This document shows positions 1-5,729 of a stretch of DNA of 10,186 nucleotides, piece after piece. The position numbers and the translations under genes were made by a program. Origin of the DNA: Oscillospiraceae bacterium (GTDB lineage Bacteria > Bacillota > Clostridia > Oscillospirales > Ruminococcaceae); the NCBI GenBank assembly GCA_029062865.1, contig JAIDPG010000256.1, forward strand, positions 1 to 10,186, given 5' to 3'. Numbering within the stretch: the first letter of the stretch is position 1; each line of letters begins with the position of its first letter. Under the pieces are notes generated by a model that was not told the DNA's origin, ran no database searches, and saw only the letters and a program-made list of their open reading frames with translations.

Positions 1-519
1 CTGCTCGGGCGGCGGGTGCGGCTGCGGAGGCTCCGCGGGCTTCGGCTGCGGCTTAGGCGGCTCGGGAGCGGGCTTCGCCTCGGGTTTAGGGGCTTCCGCG
101 GGCTTTGCCTCGGGTTTAGGGGATTCCGCGGGTTTTGCTTCGGGTTTAGGGGCATCAGCTGGCTTCGTCTCGGGCTTAGGGGCATCAGCTGGCTTTGCCT
201 CGGACTTCGGGGCTTCCGCAGGCTTCGCCTCGGGATTCGGAGCTTCCGCCGGTTTTTCGGGAGCCTTCGACGCGTCTCCGCTCAAAAAGCCGAGCTTCGC
301 CGCCTCTTCTTTAAACTCCGCGAACTTCTTCTTCAACGTCTCAATCTTCTTGATATCAGCCTTCGTTGACGCGAGGATCTCCTCCGCCTTGTTCCAGTCG
401 TCCATATCGATAGCGCTGTGCGCCGCCTTTCGCAGGTCGGTCAGCATCAAATCGAGACTTTTCTCCAAGGAAGCAACGCCCTCGGAAAATGTCGTGTTTT
501 GGTTCAACTCATTAGCCAT
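1..519 (-). CDS. Hypothetical protein with coiled-coil N-terminus and KPEAKPAEAP repeats (3' end outside window)
   Basis: I do not recognise the family. The frame is open for 173 codons from an ATG at 519-517 to the window edge, so the C-terminus is missing. An AAAGGTG ribosome binding site lies about 7 nt upstream of that ATG, and a sigma-A promoter lies further upstream (661-689). Residues 1 to about 85 are charged and helical (for example EKSLDLMLTDLRKAAHSAIDMDDWNKAEEI, here split as EKSLDLMLTD and DDWNKAEEI), which suggests a helical bundle or coiled coil. From about residue 90 the chain is a low-complexity Pro/Ala/Lys/Glu region built from 10-residue units such as APKPEAKPAE, ending in a Pro-rich stretch (PPKPQPKPAEPPQP). 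There is no signal peptide or membrane segment in the visible part. Such linkers usually hold apart two folded parts, so a C-terminal domain may lie beyond the edge. The gene call is firm; the function is unknown. Confidence 0.8.
   Translation of the reverse strand, partial: MANELNQNTTFSEGVASLEKSLDLMLTDLRKAAHSAIDMDDWNKAEEILASTKADIKKIETLKKKFAEFKEEAAKLGFLSGDASKAPEKPAEAPNPEAKPAEAPKSEAKPADAPKPETKPADAPKPEAKPAESPKPEAKPAEAPKPEAKPAPEPPKPQPKPAEPPQPHPPPEQ
71..250 (-). repeat. Six tandem 30-bp coding repeats
   Basis: Six contiguous 30-bp units (71-100, 101-130, 131-160, 161-190, 191-220, 221-250) are seen on the plus strand, each beginning GGCTT, GGTTT or similar and containing CTCGG(G). In the minus reading frame each codes one 10-residue unit of the type (A/S)P(K/N)(P/S)E(A/T)KPA(E/D). 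The copies differ at synonymous and conservative positions, the reading frame is kept, and there are no spacers, so this is an in-frame coding minisatellite and not a CRISPR array. Confidence 0.9.
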
Positions 520-592
520 AGCGTTCACCTTTCTATTATAAATTCGCGAGAATTTTCGTCGTGTTAATAATAAATACAGCTTGATTTTGCGC

Positions 593-624
593 GGGTCTCC
601 CCCGCCTCCGGCGGGGGGAGACCC
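593..624 (-). other. Strong GC-rich hairpin in the leader of the first gene
   Basis: Plus-strand arms 593-606 and 610-624 are inverted repeats of 14 and 15 nt (GGGTCTCCCCCGCC against GGCGGGGGGAGACCC) around a 3-nt loop, with a single bulged base. Read in the direction of the minus-strand gene the extra base is a C in the 5' arm. It sits between the promoter at 661-689 and the start codon at 519, so it would lie in that gene's 5' leader. No run of T follows on the minus strand, so it is not a standard terminator. Its core (CCCGCC-nnn-GGCGGG) resembles the hairpin in the guaB leader (8673-8706). Confidence 0.75.
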
Positions 625-660
625 ACGGGCTTATTTTCGGGCTGAATAATCTATATACTT

Positions 661-689
661 ATTATATCACACTTCCCCCGAAATTGCAA
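661..689 (-). promoter_or_regulatory. Sigma-A promoter of the 1-519 gene
   Basis: On the minus strand, TTGCAA (689-684) and TATAAT (666-661) are separated by exactly 17 bp, and a TG one base before the -10 box makes it an extended -10 promoter. Transcription would begin near 654 and give a leader of about 135 nt that contains the 593-624 hairpin. It lies just downstream of the terminator at 713-745, as expected for a separate unit. Confidence 0.75.
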
Positions 690-712
690 GATTTATTTAA
701 GAAATTTTCGGT

Positions 713-745
713 AAAAAAAACCCGCAGGCAAGGGGGTGTCTGCGG
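713..745 (-). terminator. Rho-independent terminator (minus strand)
   Basis: Read on the minus strand, CCGCAGACA (745-737) pairs with TGCCTGCGG (730-722) in a 9-bp stem with one G-U pair and a CCCCCT loop. After one G it is followed by eight T residues (720-713). This is a textbook intrinsic terminator. The nearest upstream ORF on this strand ends at 1016, about 270 nt away, and a promoter lies between them, so it best fits the end of the short transcript described at 713-866. Confidence 0.9.
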
Positions 746-866
746 AAAGATAAATCAAGTGCCGTCTGTTTGGGGAAAACAGATGATCGGCTGAAAATAA
801 TTGGGGAAAATATATTAAGAAGTACGCAGTTAAAACTGCAATACTATCTCACACATAATTTCTTAC
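713..866 (-). ncRNA. Candidate small RNA with C-rich loops
   Basis: A strong promoter (873-901) and an intrinsic terminator (713-745) frame about 155 nt on the minus strand with no credible ORF; the one ATG opens 8 codons and has no ribosome binding site. Structure seen by eye: hairpin 1 (839-826) has a 5-bp stem GCAGT/ACTGC. It is followed by an A/U-rich single strand carrying TTTTCCCC (810-803). Hairpin 2 (791-761) pairs GCCG/CGGC and TCTGTTT/AAACAGA with a 4-nt bulge and a TCCCC loop. The terminator stem follows, with a CCCCC loop. The 10-nt string TTTTCCCCAA occurs twice. Exposed UCCC-type motifs that pair with Shine-Dalgarno sequences are known from Firmicutes regulatory RNAs (for example staphylococcal Rsa RNAs and Listeria LhrC). 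Whether this one acts that way is inference. It does not have the long rod shape of 6S RNA and does not resemble SRP RNA. Confidence 0.6.
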
Positions 867-872
867 ACTATG

Positions 873-901
873 ATTATACCATTTTTTTCAATGATTTTCA
901 A
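873..901 (-). promoter_or_regulatory. Sigma-A promoter with extended -10 for the candidate small RNA
   Basis: On the minus strand, TTGAAA (901-896) and a perfect TATAAT (878-873) are separated by 17 bp. The -10 box is preceded by TGG, giving the extended TGnTATAAT form. The predicted start is near 866. The next structure downstream is the terminator at 713-745. Confidence 0.8.
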
Positions 902-972
902 CTCTATTTTTACACAAATTTAGTTCGCGATTTTTGAATATATTGCACAATTCGAGAAGTAAGCGGCGGAGC

Positions 973-996
973 TCTCCCTGCCTTTGATGGGGGAGA
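973..996 (-). other. Hairpin 3' of the AEC permease gene
   Basis: TCTCCC (973-978) and GGGAGA (991-996) form an inverted repeat, with an inner CC/GG pair. It lies 20-43 nt beyond the stop codon of the permease gene. Neither strand shows a T-run after it, so it may protect or process the 3' end of the long minus-strand transcript, or be a weak terminator. The A/T-rich stretch 902-960 between it and the small-RNA promoter shows nothing else recognisable. Confidence 0.4.
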
Positions 997-1015
997 ATGA
1001 GTTTATAAAATCTCC

Positions 1016-1978
1016 TCACGGAATGAACAATCTCGTCAACATTCCCGAAAGCATCAGCATCAGCGGTATCGTGATTATGCTCGCGAGCGTCGACAGCGCG
1101 AAGTGGTTCGACGCGCACTTTTCGTCGCGGTTGTGCTTGTAGGCGAACATTATCGTCGCGGAGGCGGTCGGCGCTGCCGCGGCGATAAGCACCGTGTTGA
1201 TGACGACCGAGCTCACCCCAAACAGCTGCAGCGGCACGAAAAGCCCCGCGAGCAGCGCGGGCACGAGCAGCAGCTTCGCGGTCTGGAGCAGGTAGACGCT
1301 CCGCGTTCTGAAGCAGTCCAGCAGCCCCGATTTCGCTATCGTCGCGCCCGAAACGATCATCGCTATAGGCGTGTTCATCGCGCCGAGATAATTCAGCGGC
1401 GTTTGCACGAGCGACGGCAGGCGAAGCCCCGTAAAGAAAAACACCAGACCCAAGGCTATTGAAATGATCGCGGGAGACGTGAGGATCTTCACGAGCTCCG
1501 CCAAGCGCGCCTTCGCGGAGCTTTCCGTTTTGCCCTGCATTACAACAACGCCGTGCGTCCACAAAAAAATGTTGAATATCGTCACGAATGCCGTGAGATA
1601 AAACACGCCGTCCGTGCCGAAAACCGCCTCCACAAGCGGAATTCCCATAAACGCGCAGTTCGTGTAGGAGATCGCGAAGCGCTCCGTTTCATAGCTTTTC
1701 CGCGACGGGCGAATGACTATCATCGCCGCTATGATAAGCAGCACCTGCGACGCCAGCGAAAGCCCGAGCGCTGTCAGAAGCCCGCGGAGCTTCGCGGGGT
1801 CGAATTCCGTCTGATACGCGTTAAAGATAACGATCGGGTTAATTACCGTCAGCGCGATGTTTGAAAGTTGCTTTGTCGCCTCGTCGCCGAGGAGCTTGCC
1901 CTTATAAAGTCCAAACCCCACCGCGAGGAGCATCAGCATTATTGCCGCCTGCCGCGCTACTATTACCGCGTATTCCAT
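1016..1978 (-). CDS. AEC-family permease (auxin efflux carrier superfamily)
   Basis: A 320-residue membrane protein with about ten hydrophobic segments, the usual length and layout of the AEC (auxin efflux carrier/malonate-type) transporters. Visible family signs are the N-terminal helix with GFGLYKGKLL (21-30), LTVINPIVIF (43-52), and the conserved NCAFMGIPLVEAVFG block (107-121) in the middle of the first half. The C-terminal half repeats the pattern, ending with SALxS-type helices (LSTLASIITIPLM). Members export or import organic acids or other small anions; the substrate cannot be read from sequence. The ATG at 1978 overlaps the TAA of bioY (TAATG), and I see no Shine-Dalgarno sequence before it, so its translation probably depends on bioY. 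A link to biotin metabolism is only suggested by position. A hairpin but no clear terminator follows. Confidence 0.9.
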   Translation of the reverse strand: MEYAVIVARQAAIMLMLLAVGFGLYKGKLLGDEATKQLSNIALTVINPIVIFNAYQTEFDPAKLRGLLTALGLSLASQVLLIIAAMIVIRPSRKSYETERFAISYTNCAFMGIPLVEAVFGTDGVFYLTAFVTIFNIFLWTHGVVVMQGKTESSAKARLAELVKILTSPAIISIALGLVFFFTGLRLPSLVQTPLNYLGAMNTPIAMIVSGATIAKSGLLDCFRTRSVYLLQTAKLLLVPALLAGLFVPLQLFGVSSVVINTVLIAAAAPTASATIMFAYKHNRDEKCASNHFALSTLASIITIPLMLMLSGMLTRLFIP

Positions 1979-2532
1979 TATTTCAAAATAACGCTCGAAA
2001 GCTTGGACTTAAGAGGCATCGCTATTGCGGAAACGCAGACGATCTTCAGCGCGTCGCCGGGGATAAACGGCAGCGCGCAAAGCGCGAGCGCTCTCCCGAG
2101 GCTGCTTTCCGTCATAATCATAAACCAAGCCGTGCCGAACGTATAAAGCGCGACAGTTCCCAATAACATTCCAATAATCATCGTCCAATGCTTTTTGGAA
2201 TTCATATCGGAGAATATCCCCGTAAGCAGAACCAGCGGAATATACCCGATGATATAGCCGCCCGTCGGACCTAACAGCGCGGTAAACCCACCGTTAAAGT
2301 TAGAGAACACCGGCAGCCCGACCGCGCCGAGCATTATGTACACGATAACCGCGATCATTCCGCGTTTGCCGCCGAGTATCGCGCCCGCGAGGTATATAGC
2401 GAACGTCGCGAGCGTTATCGGGATAGGTCCCACCTGAACCGAAACCGGCGCGGCAATGCAGATTATCGCCGCGAAAATCGCCATAAAAACCATAACGCGA
2501 ACGGTAAAAAGATTTTCCTTTGCTTTCTTCAT
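1978..2532 (-). CDS. bioY: BioY, biotin-binding S component of an ECF transporter
   Basis: A 184-residue integral membrane protein with about six hydrophobic helices, typical for BioY. BioY binds biotin and imports it with the shared ECF energy module (EcfA, EcfA', EcfT), none of which is coded here. Family marks are VGPIPITLATFAIYLAG (34-50), LGAVGLPVFSNFNGG (68-82), the LGPTGGY turn (87-93), and PFIPGDALK (155-163), whose Asp160 and Lys163 lie where BioY contacts the biotin head. The ATG at 2532 is preceded by AAAGGA, which is formed by the last codons of the TetR gene 4 nt upstream. The stop overlaps the start of the AEC permease gene. No biotin operator of the BirA type was seen upstream; instead the gene follows a TetR regulator, which may control it. 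Confidence 0.95.
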   Translation of the reverse strand: MKKAKENLFTVRVMVFMAIFAAIICIAAPVSVQVGPIPITLATFAIYLAGAILGGKRGMIAVIVYIMLGAVGLPVFSNFNGGFTALLGPTGGYIIGYIPLVLLTGIFSDMNSKKHWTMIIGMLLGTVALYTFGTAWFMIMTESSLGRALALCALPFIPGDALKIVCVSAIAMPLKSKLSSVILK

Positions 2533-2536
2533 ATAA

Positions 2537-3142
2537 TTATCCTTTGCGTCCTTCTCCTGTAACTACCTTCGAGAGCTTGTCCTCGGGAACATACGCCGAA
2601 AGCCCTCTTGTCACCATATTTATCGCCGTGCTTGTGATAAAATCAAGATCGTCCCTGCAGTCACCGTCAAACCACGCCGAATACAGCGCCAGAACCCCCG
2701 AGATCGAGAACTCCGCCGCCGCCTTTAATGTCTCCTCGTTGTGCGGCGCGCCGGCGTTTTTCAGCGACACTGTGATAACGCGGCAAAGCATCGCCTTTAT
2801 CTTGCCCTTGTTGAACAGGTCGGGGTTCCGGAACATAAACTGCTTGAAGAATTCCCGCCGCTGCTCTATCGTCGCGCTGATGTCGCGTATAGCGGCACTG
2901 ACGTTCAGAAGACTGTCGCCGCCGCTTCGGAGTATCGCCGAGAACTCCTCCAGAACCTCGTTCTCAAGCTCCTCAATAACGTCCGACGGCGCTCTGTAGT
3001 GCGCGTAGAACGTCTTGCGGTTAATTTTCGCGCGTGCGCAGATCTCGGAGATCGTTATTTTCGCGAGCTCCTTTTCGCTCATCAGCCCGAACAGCGCCTC
3101 GCGAATCGCGGCTTTTGTCTTGACTACTCTGAGGTCGCCCAT
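2537..3142 (-). CDS. TetR/AcrR-family transcriptional regulator
   Basis: A 201-residue protein of the usual TetR length. The N-terminal DNA-binding part covers residues 1-60: TKAAIREALFGLMSEKE, then the helix-turn-helix ITISEICARAKINRKTFYAHY (29-49, shown as ITISEICARA and KINRKTFYAHY) and the start of the fourth helix (SDVIEELENE). This pattern (KITISEIC..A.INRKTFY.HY) is that of the Firmicutes subgroup with a TetR_C_8/DhaS-like C-terminal ligand domain; residues 60-201 are helical and would bind the effector and form the dimer. The start ATG at 3142 overlaps the TAA of yajC (TAATG) without a clear Shine-Dalgarno, so it appears translationally coupled to yajC. Its last codons AAAGGATAA provide the ribosome binding site of bioY. 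The target may be this operon or another; no operator-like palindrome was identified just upstream. Confidence 0.93.
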   Translation of the reverse strand: MGDLRVVKTKAAIREALFGLMSEKELAKITISEICARAKINRKTFYAHYRAPSDVIEELENEVLEEFSAILRSGGDSLLNVSAAIRDISATIEQRREFFKQFMFRNPDLFNKGKIKAMLCRVITVSLKNAGAPHNEETLKAAAEFSISGVLALYSAWFDGDCRDDLDFITSTAINMVTRGLSAYVPEDKLSKVVTGEGRKG

Positions 3143-3558
3143 TACTTGATTTCGGGCTTGTCTTTTTTCTTATCCTTTTTATCGGATTTCTCGTTCTTAG
3201 CCTCAAGCTCCTTCTTCGGCTCTTCCTCGCGCTGAGTGTTGTTCTTCGCGATAGAGGACTTCATCACACGGATCTTCGTGCGGTCGGAGCCCGTCTCGAT
3301 AAGCACGGTGTCCTTGCTGACGGAAACCACGAGCCCTACGATGCCGCCCGTTGTAACCACCTCGTCCGCGACCTGCAGATTTTCCAGCATATTCTGCATT
3401 TCCTTGTTGCGCTTTTTCTCCGGGCGAATGATAAACAGCCAGAAAATCAGCACCATAACCGCCAGCGGGATAATCATCGTAAAGATGCTCATGCCGCCCA
3501 TTGCCGCTTCCGCGTTCGCGTCCGCGGCGCTGCTTAAAGCAAATAAAAAGTTGTTCAT
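3142..3558 (-). CDS. yajC: YajC, accessory subunit of the Sec translocon
   Basis: A 138-residue protein with one N-terminal membrane segment (about 24-44) followed by the signature FIIRPEKKRNKEMQ (42-55) and VADEVVTTGGIVGLV (63-77), both diagnostic of YajC. YajC associates with SecDF and the SecYEG translocon in the membrane. The C-terminus is a long Lys/Glu-rich tail (from about 108) that is extended compared with the roughly 90-110 residues common in the family. A strong AAGGAGG site lies 7-8 nt before the ATG at 3558, whereas the genes after it lack or borrow theirs, so yajC is probably the translational entry point of the yajC-tetR-bioY-permease group. secD/secF or tgt, its usual partners, are not in the window. 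An AT-rich TATAAA is present upstream on this strand but has no good -35 box. Confidence 0.96.
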   Translation of the reverse strand: MNNFLFALSSAADANAEAAMGGMSIFTMIIPLAVMVLIFWLFIIRPEKKRNKEMQNMLENLQVADEVVTTGGIVGLVVSVSKDTVLIETGSDRTKIRVMKSSIAKNNTQREEEPKKELEAKNEKSDKKDKKKDKPEIK

Positions 3559-3596
3559 TTCTTTGTTCCTCCTTGGGTTCTATTTATAATGTGGAA

Positions 3597-3623
3597 TTGA
3601 CAGCGGGAAATCCCCGTTATCAA
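3597..3623 (-). other. Hairpin at the end of the DUF4015-like gene
   Basis: On the minus strand a 27-nt hairpin begins within the stop codon region of the preceding gene. TTGATAACGGGG pairs with TTTCCCGCTGTCAA-type sequence: about 9 Watson-Crick pairs plus G-U pairs and one A-C mismatch, loop ATT. It is followed by TTCCACATT, not a good U-run, so it may be a weak terminator or a transcript-processing site separating the gene from yajC. Confidence 0.4.
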
Positions 3624-5008
3624 TTAAGAATTGCGATATCTGCTTCGTTCAGCGCTTTCGTGATGTCCTCAAGCGTTTTTCCCGTGATGTAATCGGGGAT
3701 TCTAACGCCGAACTCCGCGCTGCCGAGCATGACCTTCGCCTTCGCGCAAAAATCCTTCGCGGTTTCGTAGTCGCTCTTTACGGTCGGTGTTTTCGTGCCG
3801 CTTGTCGTGCTTGCTGAAGCGGTCGCGCTCGTCTTGCTTGTGGAGATTGTGGAGCTCGTGCCCGCGGAATTGGCTGCGTGCGCGGTTTGCGTGACCGTGG
3901 AAGTCACCGTTGAGGAAGCCGCCGCGCTTGTTGAACTTGCGGTGCCTGAAGAAGCCGAAGAAGTCGTCGAGCCCGAGGGGTTTTTCACCAGATCGTAAAC
4001 GACGATTACTTTAACGCCCTGAATTTTCGTCTTGTCCGTCGCGATCTCCGCGTCGGTGTTGTTTTTGTTTTCCGCGACGATCGCCGAGGCGCTTATTTCC
4101 AGCCACAGCTCCGCGCCGTTTTTCTCCGCGCCCGTTTTCGCTGAATTAACAACGCTCCACAACGCCGAAAGGCGCTTGTCGGGCTCGGTGAGGGGCAGAT
4201 CCTTGAGATTTGTCGTTATATCCACGTTGAAGAACGCGGGGAAGCGCGTGTTTGCGCAATAGATCTTCTTAAAGCCCGCCGCCGAAAGCTCAGACGTGAT
4301 ATTCCCGATATAAGCCGCGCTTTCGCTCTTGAACGGCGAGAGCCACGGCTTGCCGCCCTTTTCGGGGCGATTGTCGTGCCAGGTGCCGCCGCCCTGATCC
4401 TCAACAATGCGGTAATTGCCCTTGACGATGCCGCCCGCGGTCTTATCCATAAGCGTGCTTATCCGAGCGGCGGGAACAAAGCCCTCGTTTCGGATAAGCG
4501 TCGCGATGCGGGAAGCGGCGAGCGTGCCCGTTACGATTTCCGCCTCGTCCTTCACCTCGGCGATGCTTGTTTTATACAGCAGATTTCCGTCATCGTTTTT
4601 AAGCGTCACCGCCACGACCTCACACCCGGAGCGCTTAGCGGCGGCGAGCTCCGCCGTTAGAGAAGCCTCGCTCAGCGCGGCGTTTTCGGGAAGATAGTAG
4701 ACCTTGCCGCTTGTCTGCGGATCCGGCTCCGCGTTGCTTGTATCGTCGGAGGAGATAATCGCGCTCATCTCCGAGCTCCCCGCGCCGATAATGCTTGAAA
4801 GCAGCGCGGAGGTATCGGGCGTGCCGGAGTTTCTCTCCTTAATATACTTCATCAGCGGCTTGCCGAGCCCATATCCCAGAACGGCGAGCGCGCACACCGC
4901 GACCACGGTAATGGCAACCCGTAAGAAGCGTCGAGCCTTGCTTTTCTTTTTGTTGTAGAGATTGAATTTGCTTTTTTTAATTTTGATGTTGGTCTTTTTC
5001 GGTGCCAT
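3620..5008 (-). CDS. Membrane-anchored DUF4015/GHL13-like putative glycoside hydrolase, possibly degenerate
   Basis: A 462-residue protein. Residues 1-29 are strongly basic (Lys/Arg-rich), 30-50 form one membrane helix, so the rest should lie outside the cell. Residues 100-343 resemble the TIM-barrel-like DUF4015 (GHL13) family: VVAVTLKNDDGNLLY (131-145), FVPAARISTLMD (177-188), the GGGTWHD (207-213) and PWLSPF (221-226) pair, and GFKKIYCANTRFP (245-257), which lines up with the family block GF.EIQFDYIRFP. In that block the Asp is replaced (Ala252 by my alignment). Residues 345-410 are almost only Ser, Thr and Ala, and the final 50 residues (GVRIPDYITG... to the end) look like the last barrel strand and helix. 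The linker therefore interrupts the domain. The ATG at 5008 has AAAGGAGAG about 10 nt upstream. The family has been suggested to act on polysaccharides, but its activity is not well established, and a catalytic role is doubtful here. Confidence 0.7.
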   Translation of the reverse strand: MAPKKTNIKIKKSKFNLYNKKKSKARRFLRVAITVVAVCALAVLGYGLGKPLMKYIKERNSGTPDTSALLSSIIGAGSSEMSAIISSDDTSNAEPDPQTSGKVYYLPENAALSEASLTAELAAAKRSGCEVVAVTLKNDDGNLLYKTSIAEVKDEAEIVTGTLAASRIATLIRNEGFVPAARISTLMDKTAGGIVKGNYRIVEDQGGGTWHDNRPEKGGKPWLSPFKSESAAYIGNITSELSAAGFKKIYCANTRFPAFFNVDITTNLKDLPLTEPDKRLSALWSVVNSAKTGAEKNGAELWLEISASAIVAENKNNTDAEIATDKTKIQGVKVIVVYDLVKNPSGSTTSSASSGTASSTSAAASSTVTSTVTQTAHAANSAGTSSTISTSKTSATASASTTSGTKTPTVKSDYETAKDFCAKAKVMLGSAEFGVRIPDYITGKTLEDITKALNEADIAILN

Positions 5009-5055
5009 TAGCGTGAATCTCTCCTTTCGTAGTTATTAGGAAACAGTTGTCAGCA

Positions 5056-5099
5056 GTTAGTTACCGGAGCGGATACGCGTATCTGTTCGGATAACTAAC
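5056..5099. repeat. 44-nt imperfect palindrome in the 118-nt gap between the RnfA-like and DUF4015-like genes
   Basis: Arms 5056-5077 and 5078-5099 pair with no loop by sequence symmetry: the outer GTTAGTTA/TAACTAAC (8 bp) and the central GATACGCGTATC are perfect. In between there are two G-T pairs and two mismatches, so 20 of 22 positions can pair in plus-strand RNA. It is flanked by further AGTTGT/ACAACT repeats (5045-5050 and 5098-5103). No T-run follows on either strand. It could be an operator, a 3'-end stabiliser, or a copy of a dispersed palindrome. No clear promoter was found in 5009-5126. Confidence 0.8.
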
Positions 5100-5126
5100 A
5101 ACTAATCTTTATCAAACTTGCTACTA

Positions 5127-5729
5127 TCAGAATTCCGAAGTGTATCCGGTAAGCACATTAAGCGCGAGCGAGATTATTCCGATATAGATCATCATAATCG
5201 GATATCCGCGGAAAATGCGGGGTATTTTTTCGCTGTCAAGCTGCTCCTGCGCGATGTTCAGCATAAAGCACGCCGCGAAAAATCCCACGCCCGAACCGAA
5301 GCCGTAGCCGATGTAGCTCGGCAGATTGCTGCCGTAGGTGGAGTTGAGAAACAGTGCGCCGATAACCGCGCAGTTGAACACCGCGAGGTGCGCGTATCTG
5401 CGGACCATCTTGTACGTCTTGTGGAACGCCTTCCACATAATCAGAAGCCCCGCTACATAAAGCACGCCTATCACACCTATATAAATAAGCGGCATATAGT
5501 AATACCCGTGCTCCAAGGCGAGCATCGGCTTGTCTATAAAGTACGTGACGATAGATGCAAGCGTTGTAATCACTGTAATTCCAGCCGTAAAGCCGAGAAC
5601 GTGGTTCTCCTTGCGGGAGGCGTAAATCGCGACATTCGCGCCGAAAGCTCTGTCGAAAATCGCGTTTTGCGTGAAGATCGAGATCATCGCGAGAGTAACT
5701 ATCCTCGCGAGCACTCCGCTGAACGTCAT
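5127..5729 (-). CDS. rnfA: RnfA-like membrane subunit
   Basis: With the ATG at 5729 the protein has 200 residues and about six membrane helices, the usual size of RnfA/NqrE. A longer frame exists upstream, but this start is preferred: it overlaps the stop of the RnfE-like gene (ATGA) and has GGGAGGGAG just upstream. Family marks are NAIFDRAFG (22-30, compare NNFVLSRFLG), TLASIVTYF (56-64), FNCAVIGALFLN (118-129) and IPRIFRGYPIMMIYIGIISLA (169-189, shown in parts: IPRIFRGYPI and IGIISLA). In Rnf and Nqr, RnfA and RnfE together hold a [2Fe-2S] cluster in the membrane with two Cys each. Here the second Cys is kept (Cys120) but the first, in GICPFLG, reads GANVAIY (Asn32). Electron transfer through this subunit is therefore doubtful. 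Confidence 0.85.
   Translation of the reverse strand: MTFSGVLARIVTLAMISIFTQNAIFDRAFGANVAIYASRKENHVLGFTAGITVITTLASIVTYFIDKPMLALEHGYYYMPLIYIGVIGVLYVAGLLIMWKAFHKTYKMVRRYAHLAVFNCAVIGALFLNSTYGSNLPSYIGYGFGSGVGFFAACFMLNIAQEQLDSEKIPRIFRGYPIMMIYIGIISLALNVLTGYTSEF

Noticed and set aside
71..250. Regular 30-bp repeats as a CRISPR array
   Set aside because: The units are directly joined without spacers, differ from each other, and keep an open minus-strand reading frame.
16..369. Plus-strand ORF rich in Arg, Leu and Gly
   Set aside because: It is the antisense shadow of the repeat-coding gene; it has no ribosome binding site and an improbable composition.
713..866. Candidate RNA as 6S RNA or SRP RNA
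   Set aside because: The 5' and 3' parts do not form the long rod with central bubble of 6S RNA, and no SRP RNA core was seen.
973..996. Hairpin after the AEC permease as an intrinsic terminator
   Set aside because: No T-run follows on the minus strand, so it is listed only as a hairpin.
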